Of a stretch of DNA of 37,966 bases, positions 1 to 8,959 are shown piece by piece. A program made the position numbers and the translations under genes. The stretch comes from Terriglobia bacterium (GTDB lineage: Bacteria > Acidobacteriota > Terriglobia > Bryobacterales > Bryobacteraceae): assembly GCA_025350105.1 (NCBI GenBank), contig JANXYJ010000047.1, forward strand, positions 1-37,966, given 5' to 3'. How positions within the stretch are numbered: the first letter of the stretch is position 1; each line of letters begins with the position of its first letter. The notes below the pieces were generated by a model that was given only the letters and a program-made list of their open reading frames with translations, did no database searches and had not been told where the DNA came from.

Positions 1-1853
1 CCACTGGGCCCCACCAACATAAAAACGCCGATCGGCTTGTTGGGATCTTCCAAACTCGCGCGCGAGGTCCGGATACGTTCCGAAATTTGCCCCAGCGCGT
101 GATCCTGTCCAATCACCCGTTCTTTCAAGACATTTTCCAGCGTCAGTACCGTGCTAATTTCGTCCTTCAGCATCTTGCCTACCGGAATGCCGGTCCAGCC
201 GGAAATCACTTCGCCCACCGTTTGGCCATCCACGCACACGCGAATCAGCGGTGATTCACCTTGCAACAGGTCCAGTTCCTTGGTGGCCGCTTCGCTTTCT
301 TGGCGCAGCTTTTCGCGCTCCTCCGAAGGAGTCTCCTTCGCCTCAAGCTTGCCGCGCAGATCGCGTAGCTTCAGCACCAGATCGCGCTCCTTATCAAAAC
401 GTTCGGTCAACGATTTGTGGCGTTGCTCAGCGTCGGTCTTTTTCTTGGCGATTTCCGTCAGCCGTTCGGCGTGATCGGCGCCAACGCTTTCTTCGCGTTC
501 CAGAACTCGCGTTTGGATGGTCAGATCATCGATTTCGCGGGTCGCGTCCTCGATGGCGGCCGGCGTCGAATTTTGCGCCAACGCCAAACGGGCACAGGCG
601 GTATCCAATACGCTAACCGCTTTATCCGGCAACTGTCGCCCGGCTAAATACCGATTAGAAAACCGCACTGCACTAAACACACCCTCGTCCAAGATACGAA
701 CCCCATGATGCTTTTCAAGCGACGCCACAATCCCGCGCATCATGATCATGCAGGTGGTCTCATCAGGTTCCTCTACTTTTACTACTTGGAAGCGCCGAGC
801 CAGCGCCGGGTCCTTTTCGAAATACTTTTTGTACTCGCTCCAGGTTGTCGCCGCGATGGTACGCAACTCTCCGCGGGCCAACGCTGGCTTCAAAAGATTC
901 GCCGCGTCATTTTGCCCCGCTTGCCCCCCGGCGCCGATCATCGTATGCGCTTCATCAATGAAAAGAATAATAGGAGTGGGCGAGCCTTTCACTTCCTCGA
1001 TCAGGCCCTTAAGCCGGTTTTCGAATTCCCCTTTGATGCCCGCGCCGGCCTGCAACAATGCGAGATCCAACGTCCGCAGGGTAACGTTCTTCAACGGAGG
1101 CGGCACGTCCCCTTGTGCAATCCGCAGCGCGAACCCTTCCACCACGGCCGTTTTACCCACACCCGCTTCGCCCGTGAGAATCGGATTGTTTTGCCGCCGG
1201 CGCATCAGAATATCGATCACCTGGCGGATTTCAAAATCCCTCCCCAATACGGGATCGATCTTGCCCTTCCGTGCGTTCTCTGTCAGATTGACGGTGAATT
1301 GATCCAGATTCGGCGTCTTGCCACCGGCACGCGGCGCGGCGGCGTCGCCACCAATCTGTGCAGCAACGGGCTCATCATCCTCCTGTGACCCTTCCACAAT
1401 CGTCAAGAAGTCCTTCTTTAGCGCCTCTGGTTCAATCTTCTGCAGTTCCTTGCTGATCTCCCGGACAATGCGCGCCAACTCGTCGTGGCTCACTAAAGCC
1501 AAAATGACATGGCCGGTTCTAACCTGCGAAGCCCCGAATTCCAGCGATCCGGTGGTCCATGCTTCGGTGAGCATCTTCAACACAGACGGACTGATGGCCG
1601 GAGTTCTCGCGTTCCCGGCCTTCAACTTATCCAATCCCTTTTCCAGTTCTTTCTGCAAGCGCGAGGTGTCCACACTGAACTGGTGGAAAATTTTGGCGGC
1701 GTCGCTGCTAGTGGCATCCAACACTTTCATCAGGAAGTGTTCCACTTCGATGTCATAGTGTGTCCGGGCCAGACACAAACCCGCTGCTCCCTCCAGCGCG
1801 GCGCGCGTGCTATCGTTCAGCTTTCCAATCAGACTCTTTAGATTAACGCTCAT
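1..1853 (-). CDS. tssH: T6SS sheath-disassembly ATPase TssH (ClpV), 3' part missing at window edge
   Basis: AAA+ unfoldase that strips and recycles contracted TssB/TssC sheath in the cytoplasm. The first 617 codons are present. The Clp N-terminal repeat domain covers about residues 1-150. The first ATPase module has Walker A GEAGVGKT (about 228-235), Walker B LFIDEAH (about 298-304) and VLGRD just before it. A long charged coiled-coil middle domain follows (about 400-510). The reading frame runs off the window inside the second Walker A (LVGPS-G). The ATG start at 1853 has a Shine-Dalgarno-like AGAGGGA upstream, and the gene follows tssG by 25 bp. Its place beside tssB/C, hcp and tagJ identifies it as ClpV rather than the chaperone ClpB, which it resembles in layout. 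It is a partial gene because of the window edge, with no sign of being broken. Confidence 0.96.
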   Translation of the reverse strand, partial: MSVNLKSLIGKLNDSTRAALEGAAGLCLARTHYDIEVEHFLMKVLDATSSDAAKIFHQFSVDTSRLQKELEKGLDKLKAGNARTPAISPSVLKMLTEAWTTGSLEFGASQVRTGHVILALVSHDELARIVREISKELQKIEPEALKKDFLTIVEGSQEDDEPVAAQIGGDAAAPRAGGKTPNLDQFTVNLTENARKGKIDPVLGRDFEIRQVIDILMRRRQNNPILTGEAGVGKTAVVEGFALRIAQGDVPPPLKNVTLRTLDLALLQAGAGIKGEFENRLKGLIEEVKGSPTPIILFIDEAHTMIGAGGQAGQNDAANLLKPALARGELRTIAATTWSEYKKYFEKDPALARRFQVVKVEEPDETTCMIMMRGIVASLEKHHGVRILDEGVFSAVRFSNRYLAGRQLPDKAVSVLDTACARLALAQNSTPAAIEDATREIDDLTIQTRVLEREESVGADHAERLTEIAKKKTDAEQRHKSLTERFDKERDLVLKLRDLRGKLEAKETPSEEREKLRQESEAATKELDLLQGESPLIRVCVDGQTVGEVISGWTGIPVGKMLKDEISTVLTLENVLKERVIGQDHALGQISERIRTSRASLEDPNKPIGVFMLVGPS

Positions 1854-1878
1854 AGTAATTCCCTCTTAACCCTCAAAC

Positions 1879-2982
1879 TTAGCCCAGCAAAATAGTATCC
1901 CCCGCGTGGTCATGCGAAGTCTGGGTTTTGGCCCAGGAGGTCCACCCCAAGCGAGGCGCAACTGTCGCGTATTCGCCATCCATTGCGTGTTCACCATCGG
2001 GCGCGCGGTCACCATCCGGCGCAAGTTCACACACCGGAATGTCTTCCTTATTCAAAATCAGCTGAAACTCAAAATCCACTTCTCCGTTACAGACGAACTT
2101 GGTCAACGACCGCAACGATTCATGCGCGCTACCCGTGGGAAGAAAGTCCAGGTATTGATGCAAGCTCAGCGGCCCCAGGACAATTCGCACGCCCGATTGC
2201 TGATCGTAAATTTCATCCCCCACAATGGCACCGCCACCAAGTTGTTCCGAAGCACCGCTGCCCCTTTGAAACCGGCACAAATCCGACTCATGAAGCCGAT
2301 GCCAGGATCCTGTGAACTGCTCCACCTGCACCGGCACCTCAAAATAGTCCTCCAGTGTTCGCTGCAACGCAGCGGCGGAGCGGGTGTGCAAACCCAGCAA
2401 TCCCGCATAAAACAGAACCGAATCGTCGCGCACCGCCAAACGGTGGTTTAAACCGGTTGTGCCCATTCCCAAAACATCCATCAGAACTTGCGATACCCGA
2501 TCACGTTCGCCGCGTTCATAGGCGATGGCAAAGCGATACTTTTCCCAGGCCTGGTAGAACAGTGACGTCATTCGATGATTGAACATGTCGAAAAACCCTG
2601 CCAGGGCCCGGTCCTTCGCGCGAATCCGCTCCACCAACAGCTCCGTGTAATACAGCGGCAAAACACCGGAGGGCCCCGTGAGCCCCATAAAATTGATCAC
2701 CATCATGGGCGCGGAGTCTTCTCGAAAGTCAATGCGCTGAATCTGACTGGCAGGAAAAGGAAAGGACGCATGCGCGGAAAAGCGTACCGCTTCACGTCCG
2801 GGCTGTTCGAAACGCCCCACTACCCCGCCTCCCGTCTGCAGACTCGGGCTCATACGTTCGAGCAAGCGGACCGCTTGAAAGAAATCAAACTCGAAAGGGA
2901 CTGCGCGCAGCGCAGATTCCACCGCCTGATAGCGGTCCGTCACGATCACAACAGGATTCTCTGTCCCGCCCTGGGTGGCCAT
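1879..2982 (-). CDS. tssG: T6SS baseplate protein TssG
   Basis: Baseplate wedge subunit (ImpH/VasB family) that works with TssE, TssF and TssK in the cytoplasm to seat the sheath and tube on the membrane complex. The 367-residue length is normal. The N-terminal part carries the typical EFDFFQAVRLLER segment (about 31-43) and FSAHASFPFPASQI. The start at 2982 is well supported by AAAGGAGG ending about 10 nt upstream, one of the best ribosome-binding sites in the window, and makes the gene overlap the end of tssF by 37 bp. The C-terminal tail carries an unusual repeated stretch (DGDRAPDGEHAMDGEYA, about 328-344) that looks like a small local duplication. Family assignment rests on motifs and gene order. 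Confidence 0.93.
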   Translation of the reverse strand: MATQGGTENPVVIVTDRYQAVESALRAVPFEFDFFQAVRLLERMSPSLQTGGGVVGRFEQPGREAVRFSAHASFPFPASQIQRIDFREDSAPMMVINFMGLTGPSGVLPLYYTELLVERIRAKDRALAGFFDMFNHRMTSLFYQAWEKYRFAIAYERGERDRVSQVLMDVLGMGTTGLNHRLAVRDDSVLFYAGLLGLHTRSAAALQRTLEDYFEVPVQVEQFTGSWHRLHESDLCRFQRGSGASEQLGGGAIVGDEIYDQQSGVRIVLGPLSLHQYLDFLPTGSAHESLRSLTKFVCNGEVDFEFQLILNKEDIPVCELAPDGDRAPDGEHAMDGEYATVAPRLGWTSWAKTQTSHDHAGDTILLG

Positions 2983-4787
2983 TCTTTTAATACCTCCTTT
3001 CTCTGTTTCGTCCGCGCCACCAGTTGGCTGAAACTGTTCAGCGAAACGTATTCGCCCAGGAAGCGTTCAATCACACTGGCAAACAGGAAGACGCCGCCTC
3101 CGGCGAATTGATCTTCGTCAAATTCCATTTCCACGCGCATTCCGCGGGCAAATGCGATTCCATTCGCGGAGATCAAACGTGCGAAATGAGGCGCGCTGCT
3201 GAGGCTGGTAATTCCATCAATGTGCTTTTCTGAATAGTTCGATCCGCTGAAATCATAGAGTTTTAAGATTTCCTGAAACGCCTCGCGGCCCTCGGCCACC
3301 AGCGAAAGGTAGTTTAATGAAAGGTGCGAAGTCAGACGCCACATCGACGCCTTGCCCATGGACGGGCGCAGCGAAGTGGTGGGCCGCTGTAGCGCGACAA
3401 TTCGTTTCACGGCAGACGCGCCAGCCAGATCGAAGTCTCCGGCAGGATTGAGAAAGGAAAGCCGGGCAGGCAAATCGCGATTACTGCAGGTCATGCGAAT
3501 GGTGAGCGTATCGGAATCGGGCAGCAGCGGCCGGCCCGACAAGTCCACCAAAGAGATGGACACCTCGCTGCCCTCGTCACCCTGTTTCTCGGAAGCACGG
3601 CGATGTGCCAACCAGAATGTCGCGGCGTTGTCTCGCCCCGCCGTGTGCCGATAGGAGAAGAACGGCTCACAGCGGTTCACCTGGTTCATCCGCGCATTCG
3701 CCGACACCACCTCGTCCACGCTGAATACTTCCGTCGCCAACGGACGCCGCACGTCCGGCACCACCGGATACTCATACTTCCGTTGATCCAGCAAAATTGG
3801 CTCGCCCGTTTGCGGAAAAAGATTTACTACCGGGGTGCAGTTCAGGCGAAACGTGCTCGCTGAAACACCTAATTCCAGCTTTTGCCGCCGCTCGCTGCGC
3901 TCAAACGGAGTAAGCAAAAACACCAGCTCAAATGAATTCTTAAACCCGTTCGCCCACGCCCGCTCCAGCCCATTTACATCCAAAAAAAAGAATTTACTGG
4001 GGAACGCGAAATATTCCTGCAGCAACCGGTAGCCGGGAAAACTTCGCCGCGGATAGGGCAACAGCGATTCTTCTTCACCGAAGCCGACCGGCTGAATGTT
4101 TTCCGGACCCAATACCAGCGGACGCACACGCGAGTTCGGCGCCGTGTCCCGCACCAGAATCTGCGCCGTATTCGCGCAAAGCAACTCGTAAAGAGTCTGG
4201 GCGATGCCCTCTTCTCCAGCCAAATGCAGACGCAGCGTCTTCAAACCCAGCGCGGCCAGTTGCACATCCGCTGGACCTTCTATGACGATCCGTACGGCGG
4301 CCGAAGCCTCGCTCAATTTCACCGCTGGATTCAAGCGATCTGGAGTGGTCCAATCCGCCGACTTCACCGTCAGCGGCCAAACCGTGGTCTCGAAACCGGT
4401 GCGAAATTGGCAGGGCACGCCGCCGACAGGCTTCGAGTTTAGCGATGAGCCTCTGGGGATTTGCTGCGGCGAAGTCGCCCCGCCCTGCGCTGAATCCAAA
4501 TGCATTTCTACAATGGTCATCGCCGGGATGGGCCGAATGTAATGCGGATACAGAATGCTCAGCAGGGCTTCGGTAATCTGCGGAAATTCGTCATCAACCT
4601 TCAGATGCACCCGCGCAGCCAGGAATGCGAATCCTTCCAGCAACCGCTCCACGTGCGGATCTTTGGTTTCGCCGGCCTCTAGTTGCAGTCGCCCCGCAAT
4701 CTTGGGATTGCGCTCAGCAAACTCGCTGCCCAGTTGCCGCAGAAAGCTGAGCTCGCGTTCGTAGTAAAGCAGCAGATCGTCACGCAC
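2946..4787 (-). CDS. tssF: T6SS baseplate protein TssF
   Basis: Baseplate subunit (ImpG/VasA family, 613 residues, normal size) that pairs with TssG to form the wedge of the T6SS assembly platform. The N-terminus has the characteristic YYERELSFLRQLGSEFA (about 9-25) and the segment KVDDEFPQITEALLSILYPH. FLDVNGLE, LNCTPVVNLF and the Y-R-H-T segment before the C-terminal third also fit the family. The start is a GTG at 4787 preceded by GAGGAGAG, and it overlaps the tssE stop by 8 bp, so translation is probably coupled. No membrane segment or signal peptide is visible, as expected for a cytoplasmic baseplate part. Confidence 0.95.
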   Translation of the reverse strand: MRDDLLLYYERELSFLRQLGSEFAERNPKIAGRLQLEAGETKDPHVERLLEGFAFLAARVHLKVDDEFPQITEALLSILYPHYIRPIPAMTIVEMHLDSAQGGATSPQQIPRGSSLNSKPVGGVPCQFRTGFETTVWPLTVKSADWTTPDRLNPAVKLSEASAAVRIVIEGPADVQLAALGLKTLRLHLAGEEGIAQTLYELLCANTAQILVRDTAPNSRVRPLVLGPENIQPVGFGEEESLLPYPRRSFPGYRLLQEYFAFPSKFFFLDVNGLERAWANGFKNSFELVFLLTPFERSERRQKLELGVSASTFRLNCTPVVNLFPQTGEPILLDQRKYEYPVVPDVRRPLATEVFSVDEVVSANARMNQVNRCEPFFSYRHTAGRDNAATFWLAHRRASEKQGDEGSEVSISLVDLSGRPLLPDSDTLTIRMTCSNRDLPARLSFLNPAGDFDLAGASAVKRIVALQRPTTSLRPSMGKASMWRLTSHLSLNYLSLVAEGREAFQEILKLYDFSGSNYSEKHIDGITSLSSAPHFARLISANGIAFARGMRVEMEFDEDQFAGGGVFLFASVIERFLGEYVSLNSFSQLVARTKQRKEVLKEWPPRAGQRILL

Positions 4788-5280
4788 CGCGCTCTCCTCG
4801 AATCTGAACTTCGCCGCTGGTCAATTGCAGCGTGGTGTCAAACGAAATGCGTTCGGGTGCGGGATCCATGTCCAGCAATCCCTCAATCTGAAAATGCAGC
4901 ATACGCTGCGGACCGTCGGGGTCTTCCACCTGCGTCACCCTGAAATGACTTAGCCGCGGCTCAAATAGCGCTATGGTTCTTTCGAGTTCCGCCAACAACT
5001 GCATCCGGTCCCTCGGGGAGTGAATCGAGTGCGACGAAAAGTCCGGCAACCCATACCGGTAGAGCGATTCACGTAGCTCCTCCATCGCATCGGCCTTCCG
5101 TTCCTCGGGGTTGCGCCGCGTGTTCAGCAGCCATTCCATATCACGGCGTAAAGCTTTCTTGATTTCGCGCACGCTTTGCGAGCGAGTGGTGGGGGCTTCC
5201 ACTGAACTGGAAGGATTGGTATCGATCAGACGATCAATCAGAGACGGCGTTACGCTTCCATCGGATTCCGGCTTAGCCAT
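4780..5280 (-). CDS. tssE: T6SS baseplate protein TssE (gp25-like)
   Basis: gp25-like baseplate component that nucleates sheath assembly on the platform. The 166-residue product has the family pattern: SLIDRLID near the N-terminus, REIKKALRRDMEWLLNTRR (about 41-59, including the conserved basic helix with the WLLNTR motif), YGLPDFSS, and RTIALFEPRL, which contains the conserved E of the gp25 fold. The ATG at 5280 is chosen. A TTG three codons upstream (5289), directly after the tagJ stop, is also in frame and cannot be excluded, since neither has a clear ribosome-binding site. The gene overlaps tssF by 8 bp. Confidence 0.93.
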   Translation of the reverse strand: MAKPESDGSVTPSLIDRLIDTNPSSSVEAPTTRSQSVREIKKALRRDMEWLLNTRRNPEERKADAMEELRESLYRYGLPDFSSHSIHSPRDRMQLLAELERTIALFEPRLSHFRVTQVEDPDGPQRMLHFQIEGLLDMDPAPERISFDTTLQLTSGEVQIRGERGA

Positions 5281-5289
5281 AACCAGCAA

Positions 5290-6036
5290 TTACCGCTTGA
5301 CAGTTTCCGCCGGAATTTCTTCGGCCGAGGGGGTGAACTCAATTTTGCGGATTTCCAGAATCGGCACCTCGTCGCCCCCACCGTTCGATACAACGTTAAA
5401 TACGCGCTGCCCAAACGGGACGCTTAGCCCGTCCACTTCGTCAAACTCGGTCGCCCGTCCCAACCGGATGTTATCATCCGGACGGCTGGCCGAAAACGGC
5501 GCCAGCACCGGCATCAGAACTTCGCCCAACTCCGTCCCTTTAAACGCTGGTCCGGTCCGCACCAAGGCCGGCAGCCAAAGCAAATCGCGCAAGCGCTTGG
5601 GTTTTTCGGTTTCAATCGATTCGATGTGGGCAAACGGAATCCACAAATAGGCCCCTGCCGCGAAAACTTCCAGGCGAGCCCCCACCCGGGGATCGGCGTC
5701 CGCAATTTCATCGAAAGGCTGGCCGTTCCAGGTTCCGCCACCAGAATTCGCTGCGGCCGGCACCAGCGGAAAGTGTTGCTTTGAAAATGTATCCTGCCGC
5801 ACCCGCTCCGCATGCAGGGAAGCAAGATATAACACAGCGCCCATCTTGGCATCGGGCGTTGCATCGGCCAAAACGTTCAGATGTTTCTCGGCGCGATCCC
5901 AAGCCCCCTGAAAGCACAACAGCTCAAACAAAAATGTGCGGCGCCGGACGTCGGTGGGGTTGTCCCGCACCTCTCCGCCCAGCGCCCGCACCGCATCGTC
6001 AAGTTGGCCGGCCTGAAATAGTTGTTGTGCTACCAT
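5290..6036 (-). CDS. tagJ: T6SS accessory protein TagJ (ImpE family)
   Basis: TagJ/ImpE accessory protein (248 residues). In Pseudomonas H1-T6SS the homologue HsiE1 binds ClpV and TssB and is thought to tune sheath recycling. Here the N-terminal half has TPR-like helical repeats (LFQAGQLDDAVRALGGEV, then RRTFLFELLCFQGAWDRAEK), followed by the typical C-terminal domain with YLWIPFAHIES and LRDLLWLPALV. It sits between hcp and tssE, ending immediately before the tssE start region. Its presence supports a TagJ-type T6SS subclass. The ATG at 6036 is the natural start, with no strong ribosome-binding site. Confidence 0.9.
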   Translation of the reverse strand: MVAQQLFQAGQLDDAVRALGGEVRDNPTDVRRRTFLFELLCFQGAWDRAEKHLNVLADATPDAKMGAVLYLASLHAERVRQDTFSKQHFPLVPAAANSGGGTWNGQPFDEIADADPRVGARLEVFAAGAYLWIPFAHIESIETEKPKRLRDLLWLPALVRTGPAFKGTELGEVLMPVLAPFSASRPDDNIRLGRATEFDEVDGLSVPFGQRVFNVVSNGGGDEVPILEIRKIEFTPSAEEIPAETVKR

Positions 6037-6057
6037 AAGATCCCGAAGGACCGGAAA

Positions 6058-6546
6058 CTACACCTTCACGTTCGCCTTCATATCCCATCCCGCCTGAATG
6101 GCTCCACCCAACGTTCCATCCGGCTTTTGTTCCTTGTATTCCCATTCAATCTTCGCGAAGTTCAACGAAATTTGATCGGTGGGGATAACCTCTGAACCGC
6201 CGTGGCCGTTGATGTGATAGGAAGCAATCAAAAGGTCGGACATGGTGACCTTATAGAACTCCTGCTGATCTTTTCCGGCTTTGCGGCAAACCAACACAGC
6301 CTTCTTGATATGCTCCCCATTGGCGCACGCCAGCGCGAGCTTGGGAGAAGCTTTGCTCACATGCGTCACAAAGCTAAAGTCCTGCATGGAGACTTTGCCT
6401 GCGCCTCCACCGCCGCCGTGCGCGTGGGTGCCGGCATTCGATTCGCCCCAGGACCACGATTCCACACTGATCTCGCCTTTGTGTTTCGAGTCCAGGCTTT
6501 CACCGTCAATACCGTCAATTTTTAAGAAATAGTCAACCGCTGCCAT
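6058..6546 (-). CDS. hcp: T6SS tube protein Hcp (TssD)
   Basis: Hcp forms the hexameric inner tube rings ejected by sheath contraction. The 162-residue protein has the family opening VDYFLKIDGIDGES, the WSWGESN strand, MQDFSFVTHVSKASPKL, and the KIEWEYKEQ strand near the C-terminus. A glycine-rich loop (HAHGGGGGAGK, about 42-52) sits where Hcp proteins vary. The start at 6546 has AAGGAGAGG at good spacing. It lies 65 bp after tssC within the sheath operon, so tube and sheath are made together. No C-terminal effector extension is present, so it is a structural Hcp. Confidence 0.97.
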   Translation of the reverse strand: MAAVDYFLKIDGIDGESLDSKHKGEISVESWSWGESNAGTHAHGGGGGAGKVSMQDFSFVTHVSKASPKLALACANGEHIKKAVLVCRKAGKDQQEFYKVTMSDLLIASYHINGHGGSEVIPTDQISLNFAKIEWEYKEQKPDGTLGGAIQAGWDMKANVKV

Positions 6547-6611
6547 TTGTTTGCCTCTCCTTACTTGAATTCGCGTTAACCTTCGACAAAACAGCTCAAT
6601 GCATAGCCCAG

Positions 6612-8096
6612 CTAACCGCGGGCGCTGGCGGGCAATTCAGCAACCAGCCGCAACGACACGGAAAGTTCGTCTAACTGAAAATGTGGACGCAAGAACGCCG
6701 CCGCACGATAGACCCCAGGCTTACCGGGTACCTCCGACACTTCGATGCGTGCATCGCGCAGCGGATGCGACGCCTTCACTGACTGTGAAGCGGTATCATC
6801 CGGCGTGACATAATTCTGGATCCATTGGTTCAGCCAACGCTCGCAATCGGTCCGCGACATGAAGCTGCCCAATTTGTCCCGCATCATTGCTTTCAGATAA
6901 TGAGCAAAACGTGAAACCGCGAAAATATACGGCAATTGGGTAGATAGGCGCGCATTGGCCGTGGCCGCGTCCTTGTCGTACACTTTTGCCTTCTGCGCGC
7001 TCTGCACGCTGAAGAACGCGGCGTAATCGGTTCCCTTGCAATGCACCAAAGGAATAAAGCCCTGGTCGGCCAGTTCCTTTTCACGCCGGTCGGTAATGGG
7101 CACCTCGGTAGGACACTTCATGGCCACGTCGCCTTCATCGGTGTAGAAATTGTGCACTGGCAATCCTTCCACCAATCCACCGCCCTCTACACCGCGAATC
7201 GCCGCGCACCAGCCGTAGTTCGCGTACGCCGCCGTAAGCCGCGCGCCCAGCGAATACGCCGCGTTGGTCCAAAGGTACTTGCCGTGATCGCTCCCGTCCA
7301 CGTTCTCTTCGTATTGGAAATCCTCAATCGGTTTGGTCGCCTTCCCGTAGGGTAGACGGCCCAACACCCGCGGGCACGTCAAGCCCACATAGCGCGAATC
7401 CTCACTCTGGCGGAACGATTTCCACTTGGCGTATTCGGTGGTGTCAAACACCTTGGACAGATCCCGCGGCGCATCCAGCTGCGCGTAACTATCCAGGTTG
7501 AAAAACTCCGGACTCGCCGCTGACAGGAACGGCGCATGTGCCGACGCCGCCGTTTGCGCGATTCTCTCCAGCAGTTCCATATCCTCGGGGCCGCGGCCAA
7601 ATTCGTAATCGCCGATCAAAGACGCGAACGGCGCCCCGCCGAAGATGCCGAATTCCTCTTCATAAACCTTCTTGAACAAGGCGCTCTGATCGAACTCCGG
7701 TGCCCGCTGCAGATCGCGCAGCAATTCGCGCTTGGAAACATTCAGTACTTTGATCTTCAATTGGTCGCTGGTCTCGCTTTGATCCAGCAAGTACTTCAAT
7801 CCTCGCCAACTGCCTTCCAGTTTCTGAAAACTGGCGTGATGCAAGATCTCATTCAACTGGATCGAGAGCAGATGATCGATCTGCGCAATGCGCGAGTTAA
7901 TCATGGTCTCCGCATCGCGGCTGACCGTCATGCTGCCTTCCAGTACCTGATTGACGAACTCCTTCACCAGGTCCTTGCCGCGTTCTTTCGCCGAAGCGTC
8001 CTTCGACATCCGGCCGTCTTCAACAATTTGATCCAGCAGGCTCTTTTCCAGAACCTGTTCGCTGGCCTGTGCTCCGCTCTTTTTCGCCTCAGCCAT
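6612..8096 (-). CDS. tssC: T6SS sheath large subunit TssC (VipB)
   Basis: Large sheath protein (494 residues, standard length) that forms the contractile tubule with TssB. Typical segments are ASFQKLEGSWRGLKYLL (about 88-104), LLRDLQRAPEFDQSALFKK, FASLIGDYEFGRGPEDMELL, WKSFRQSEDSRYVGLTCPR and the C-terminal RFAHYLKAMMRDKLGSFM. The start at 8096 overlaps the tssB stop by 8 bp and has GGAGACGGAGGG upstream, so the two sheath subunits are translationally coupled, consistent with an equimolar complex. No anomalies were seen. Confidence 0.98.
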   Translation of the reverse strand: MAEAKKSGAQASEQVLEKSLLDQIVEDGRMSKDASAKERGKDLVKEFVNQVLEGSMTVSRDAETMINSRIAQIDHLLSIQLNEILHHASFQKLEGSWRGLKYLLDQSETSDQLKIKVLNVSKRELLRDLQRAPEFDQSALFKKVYEEEFGIFGGAPFASLIGDYEFGRGPEDMELLERIAQTAASAHAPFLSAASPEFFNLDSYAQLDAPRDLSKVFDTTEYAKWKSFRQSEDSRYVGLTCPRVLGRLPYGKATKPIEDFQYEENVDGSDHGKYLWTNAAYSLGARLTAAYANYGWCAAIRGVEGGGLVEGLPVHNFYTDEGDVAMKCPTEVPITDRREKELADQGFIPLVHCKGTDYAAFFSVQSAQKAKVYDKDAATANARLSTQLPYIFAVSRFAHYLKAMMRDKLGSFMSRTDCERWLNQWIQNYVTPDDTASQSVKASHPLRDARIEVSEVPGKPGVYRAAAFLRPHFQLDELSVSLRLVAELPASARG

Positions 8097-8607
8097 TGGA
8101 CCCTCCGTCTCCGATTTCCTTCTTCAACTTGTCCAGCTTGTTCTTGTCACCCACCGCATCCAGCAACAGCTCTTCCAACTTGTCGTTGCCCTGCAGACTG
8201 CCGCGCAAATCGCTCAGGCGGGTTCGCAGGTCCAACAACTCCTTCAGCGGCTTTACCTGCTTGGCCACGTTCTGCGGTTCAAAGTCTTCCAGGCTCTTAA
8301 AGTGGAGATCCACTTTCAACTGCGGAGCATCCGCGTCCTCGCTCAACTTATTCTCCACCGCGAAGGACAAATGCGGTTTCATCCCTTCGAGAACGCTATC
8401 AAAGTTGTCAGGCGTTACCTCGACAAACTTGCGATCCCGCAGCTTCGGCAGCGGTTCGGTTGCTTGCCCGGTAAAATCGCCCAGCACGCCCATCACAAAG
8501 GGTAGTTCTTTCAGTTCGATGGCGTCCCCAACCTCAACGTCGTAGGTGACATGAACCCTTGGCGGCCGAACCCGGTCGAGTTTATGCTGTGTGCTTTGTT
8601 TTGCCAT
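8089..8607 (-). CDS. tssB: T6SS sheath small subunit TssB (VipA)
   Basis: Small sheath subunit (172 residues) and first gene of the T6SS operon. The motifs RVRPPRVHVTYDVEVGDA, ELPFVMGVLGDFTG and RKFVEVTPDNFDSVL are typical of the family. The C-terminal region (about 120-165: LLDLRTRLSDLRGSLQG, LEELLLDAV) is the helical part that in VipA carries the ClpV-interaction surface. GAGGA lies about 8 nt before the ATG. The promoter at 8792-8820 reads towards it. Confidence 0.97.
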   Translation of the reverse strand: MAKQSTQHKLDRVRPPRVHVTYDVEVGDAIELKELPFVMGVLGDFTGQATEPLPKLRDRKFVEVTPDNFDSVLEGMKPHLSFAVENKLSEDADAPQLKVDLHFKSLEDFEPQNVAKQVKPLKELLDLRTRLSDLRGSLQGNDKLEELLLDAVGDKNKLDKLKKEIGDGGSNG

Positions 8608-8785
8608 AAATGTTCCTCAGAAAAAATTGAAGTTTACCTGCTCCACTGGGGTTACGGAAACGCCGGTTGGGAGAACACCGCAAGAAAGGAATGCTGGCGC
8701 AGGAGGCCCGCCCGGCCCAAGCCCCGAGACGAGTACTGCCAGTAAGTCGTGTAGGTAATAGTTCAATCCCCAGCCTCGATGACTC
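8608..8785 (-). promoter_or_regulatory. Long 5' leader of the T6SS operon
   Basis: If transcription starts about 7 nt downstream of the -10 box at 8792-8797, the tssB message has a leader of roughly 175-180 nt. It includes a GC-rich stretch (about 8696-8718 on the plus strand) capable of pairing and ends in a Shine-Dalgarno sequence. The only long open frame here starts with a TTG inside the -35 box, so it is not a convincing gene. No known riboswitch was recognised. Confidence 0.45.
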
Positions 8786-8791
8786 ACGTCG

Positions 8792-8820
8792 AGTATATAG
8801 TTGAATCTAAACTCCGTCAA
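8792..8820 (-). promoter_or_regulatory. Sigma-70-type promoter of the T6SS operon
   Basis: Read on the minus strand, TTGACG (8815-8820) is followed by a 17-bp spacer and TATACT (8792-8797). Each box differs from consensus by one base and the spacing is ideal. It points to tssB and lies in the 352-bp gap between tsaB and tssB. The remainder of that gap (8821-8959) holds no gene. It has a weak GTTCC/GGAAC stem near 8947-8956 just after tsaB, but no convincing terminator. Confidence 0.75.
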
Positions 8821-8959
8821 TACTTAGTACTATAGCTTCGTATGGTTTACTCAGGCTGGTCCTAGCTCTTTGGATCCGCATTCTCTACCAGTGGTGGACT
8901 GCCCCCGATTTTCTCATTTTTTTAAGAAGATTCTCCCCACCAGTTCCCAATCCAGGAAC

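Noticed and set aside
705-1388. 227-codon open frame antisense to tssH
   Set aside because: Overlaps the conserved ATPase domain fully; no independent evidence.
1-1853. Chaperone ClpB instead of ClpV
   Set aside because: Domain layout is similar, but position at the end of tssB-C-hcp-tagJ-E-F-G makes ClpV far more likely.
8617-8820. 67-codon open frame in the tssB leader (minus strand)
   Set aside because: Its only start is a TTG inside the -35 box of the T6SS promoter; no ribosome-binding site or family likeness.
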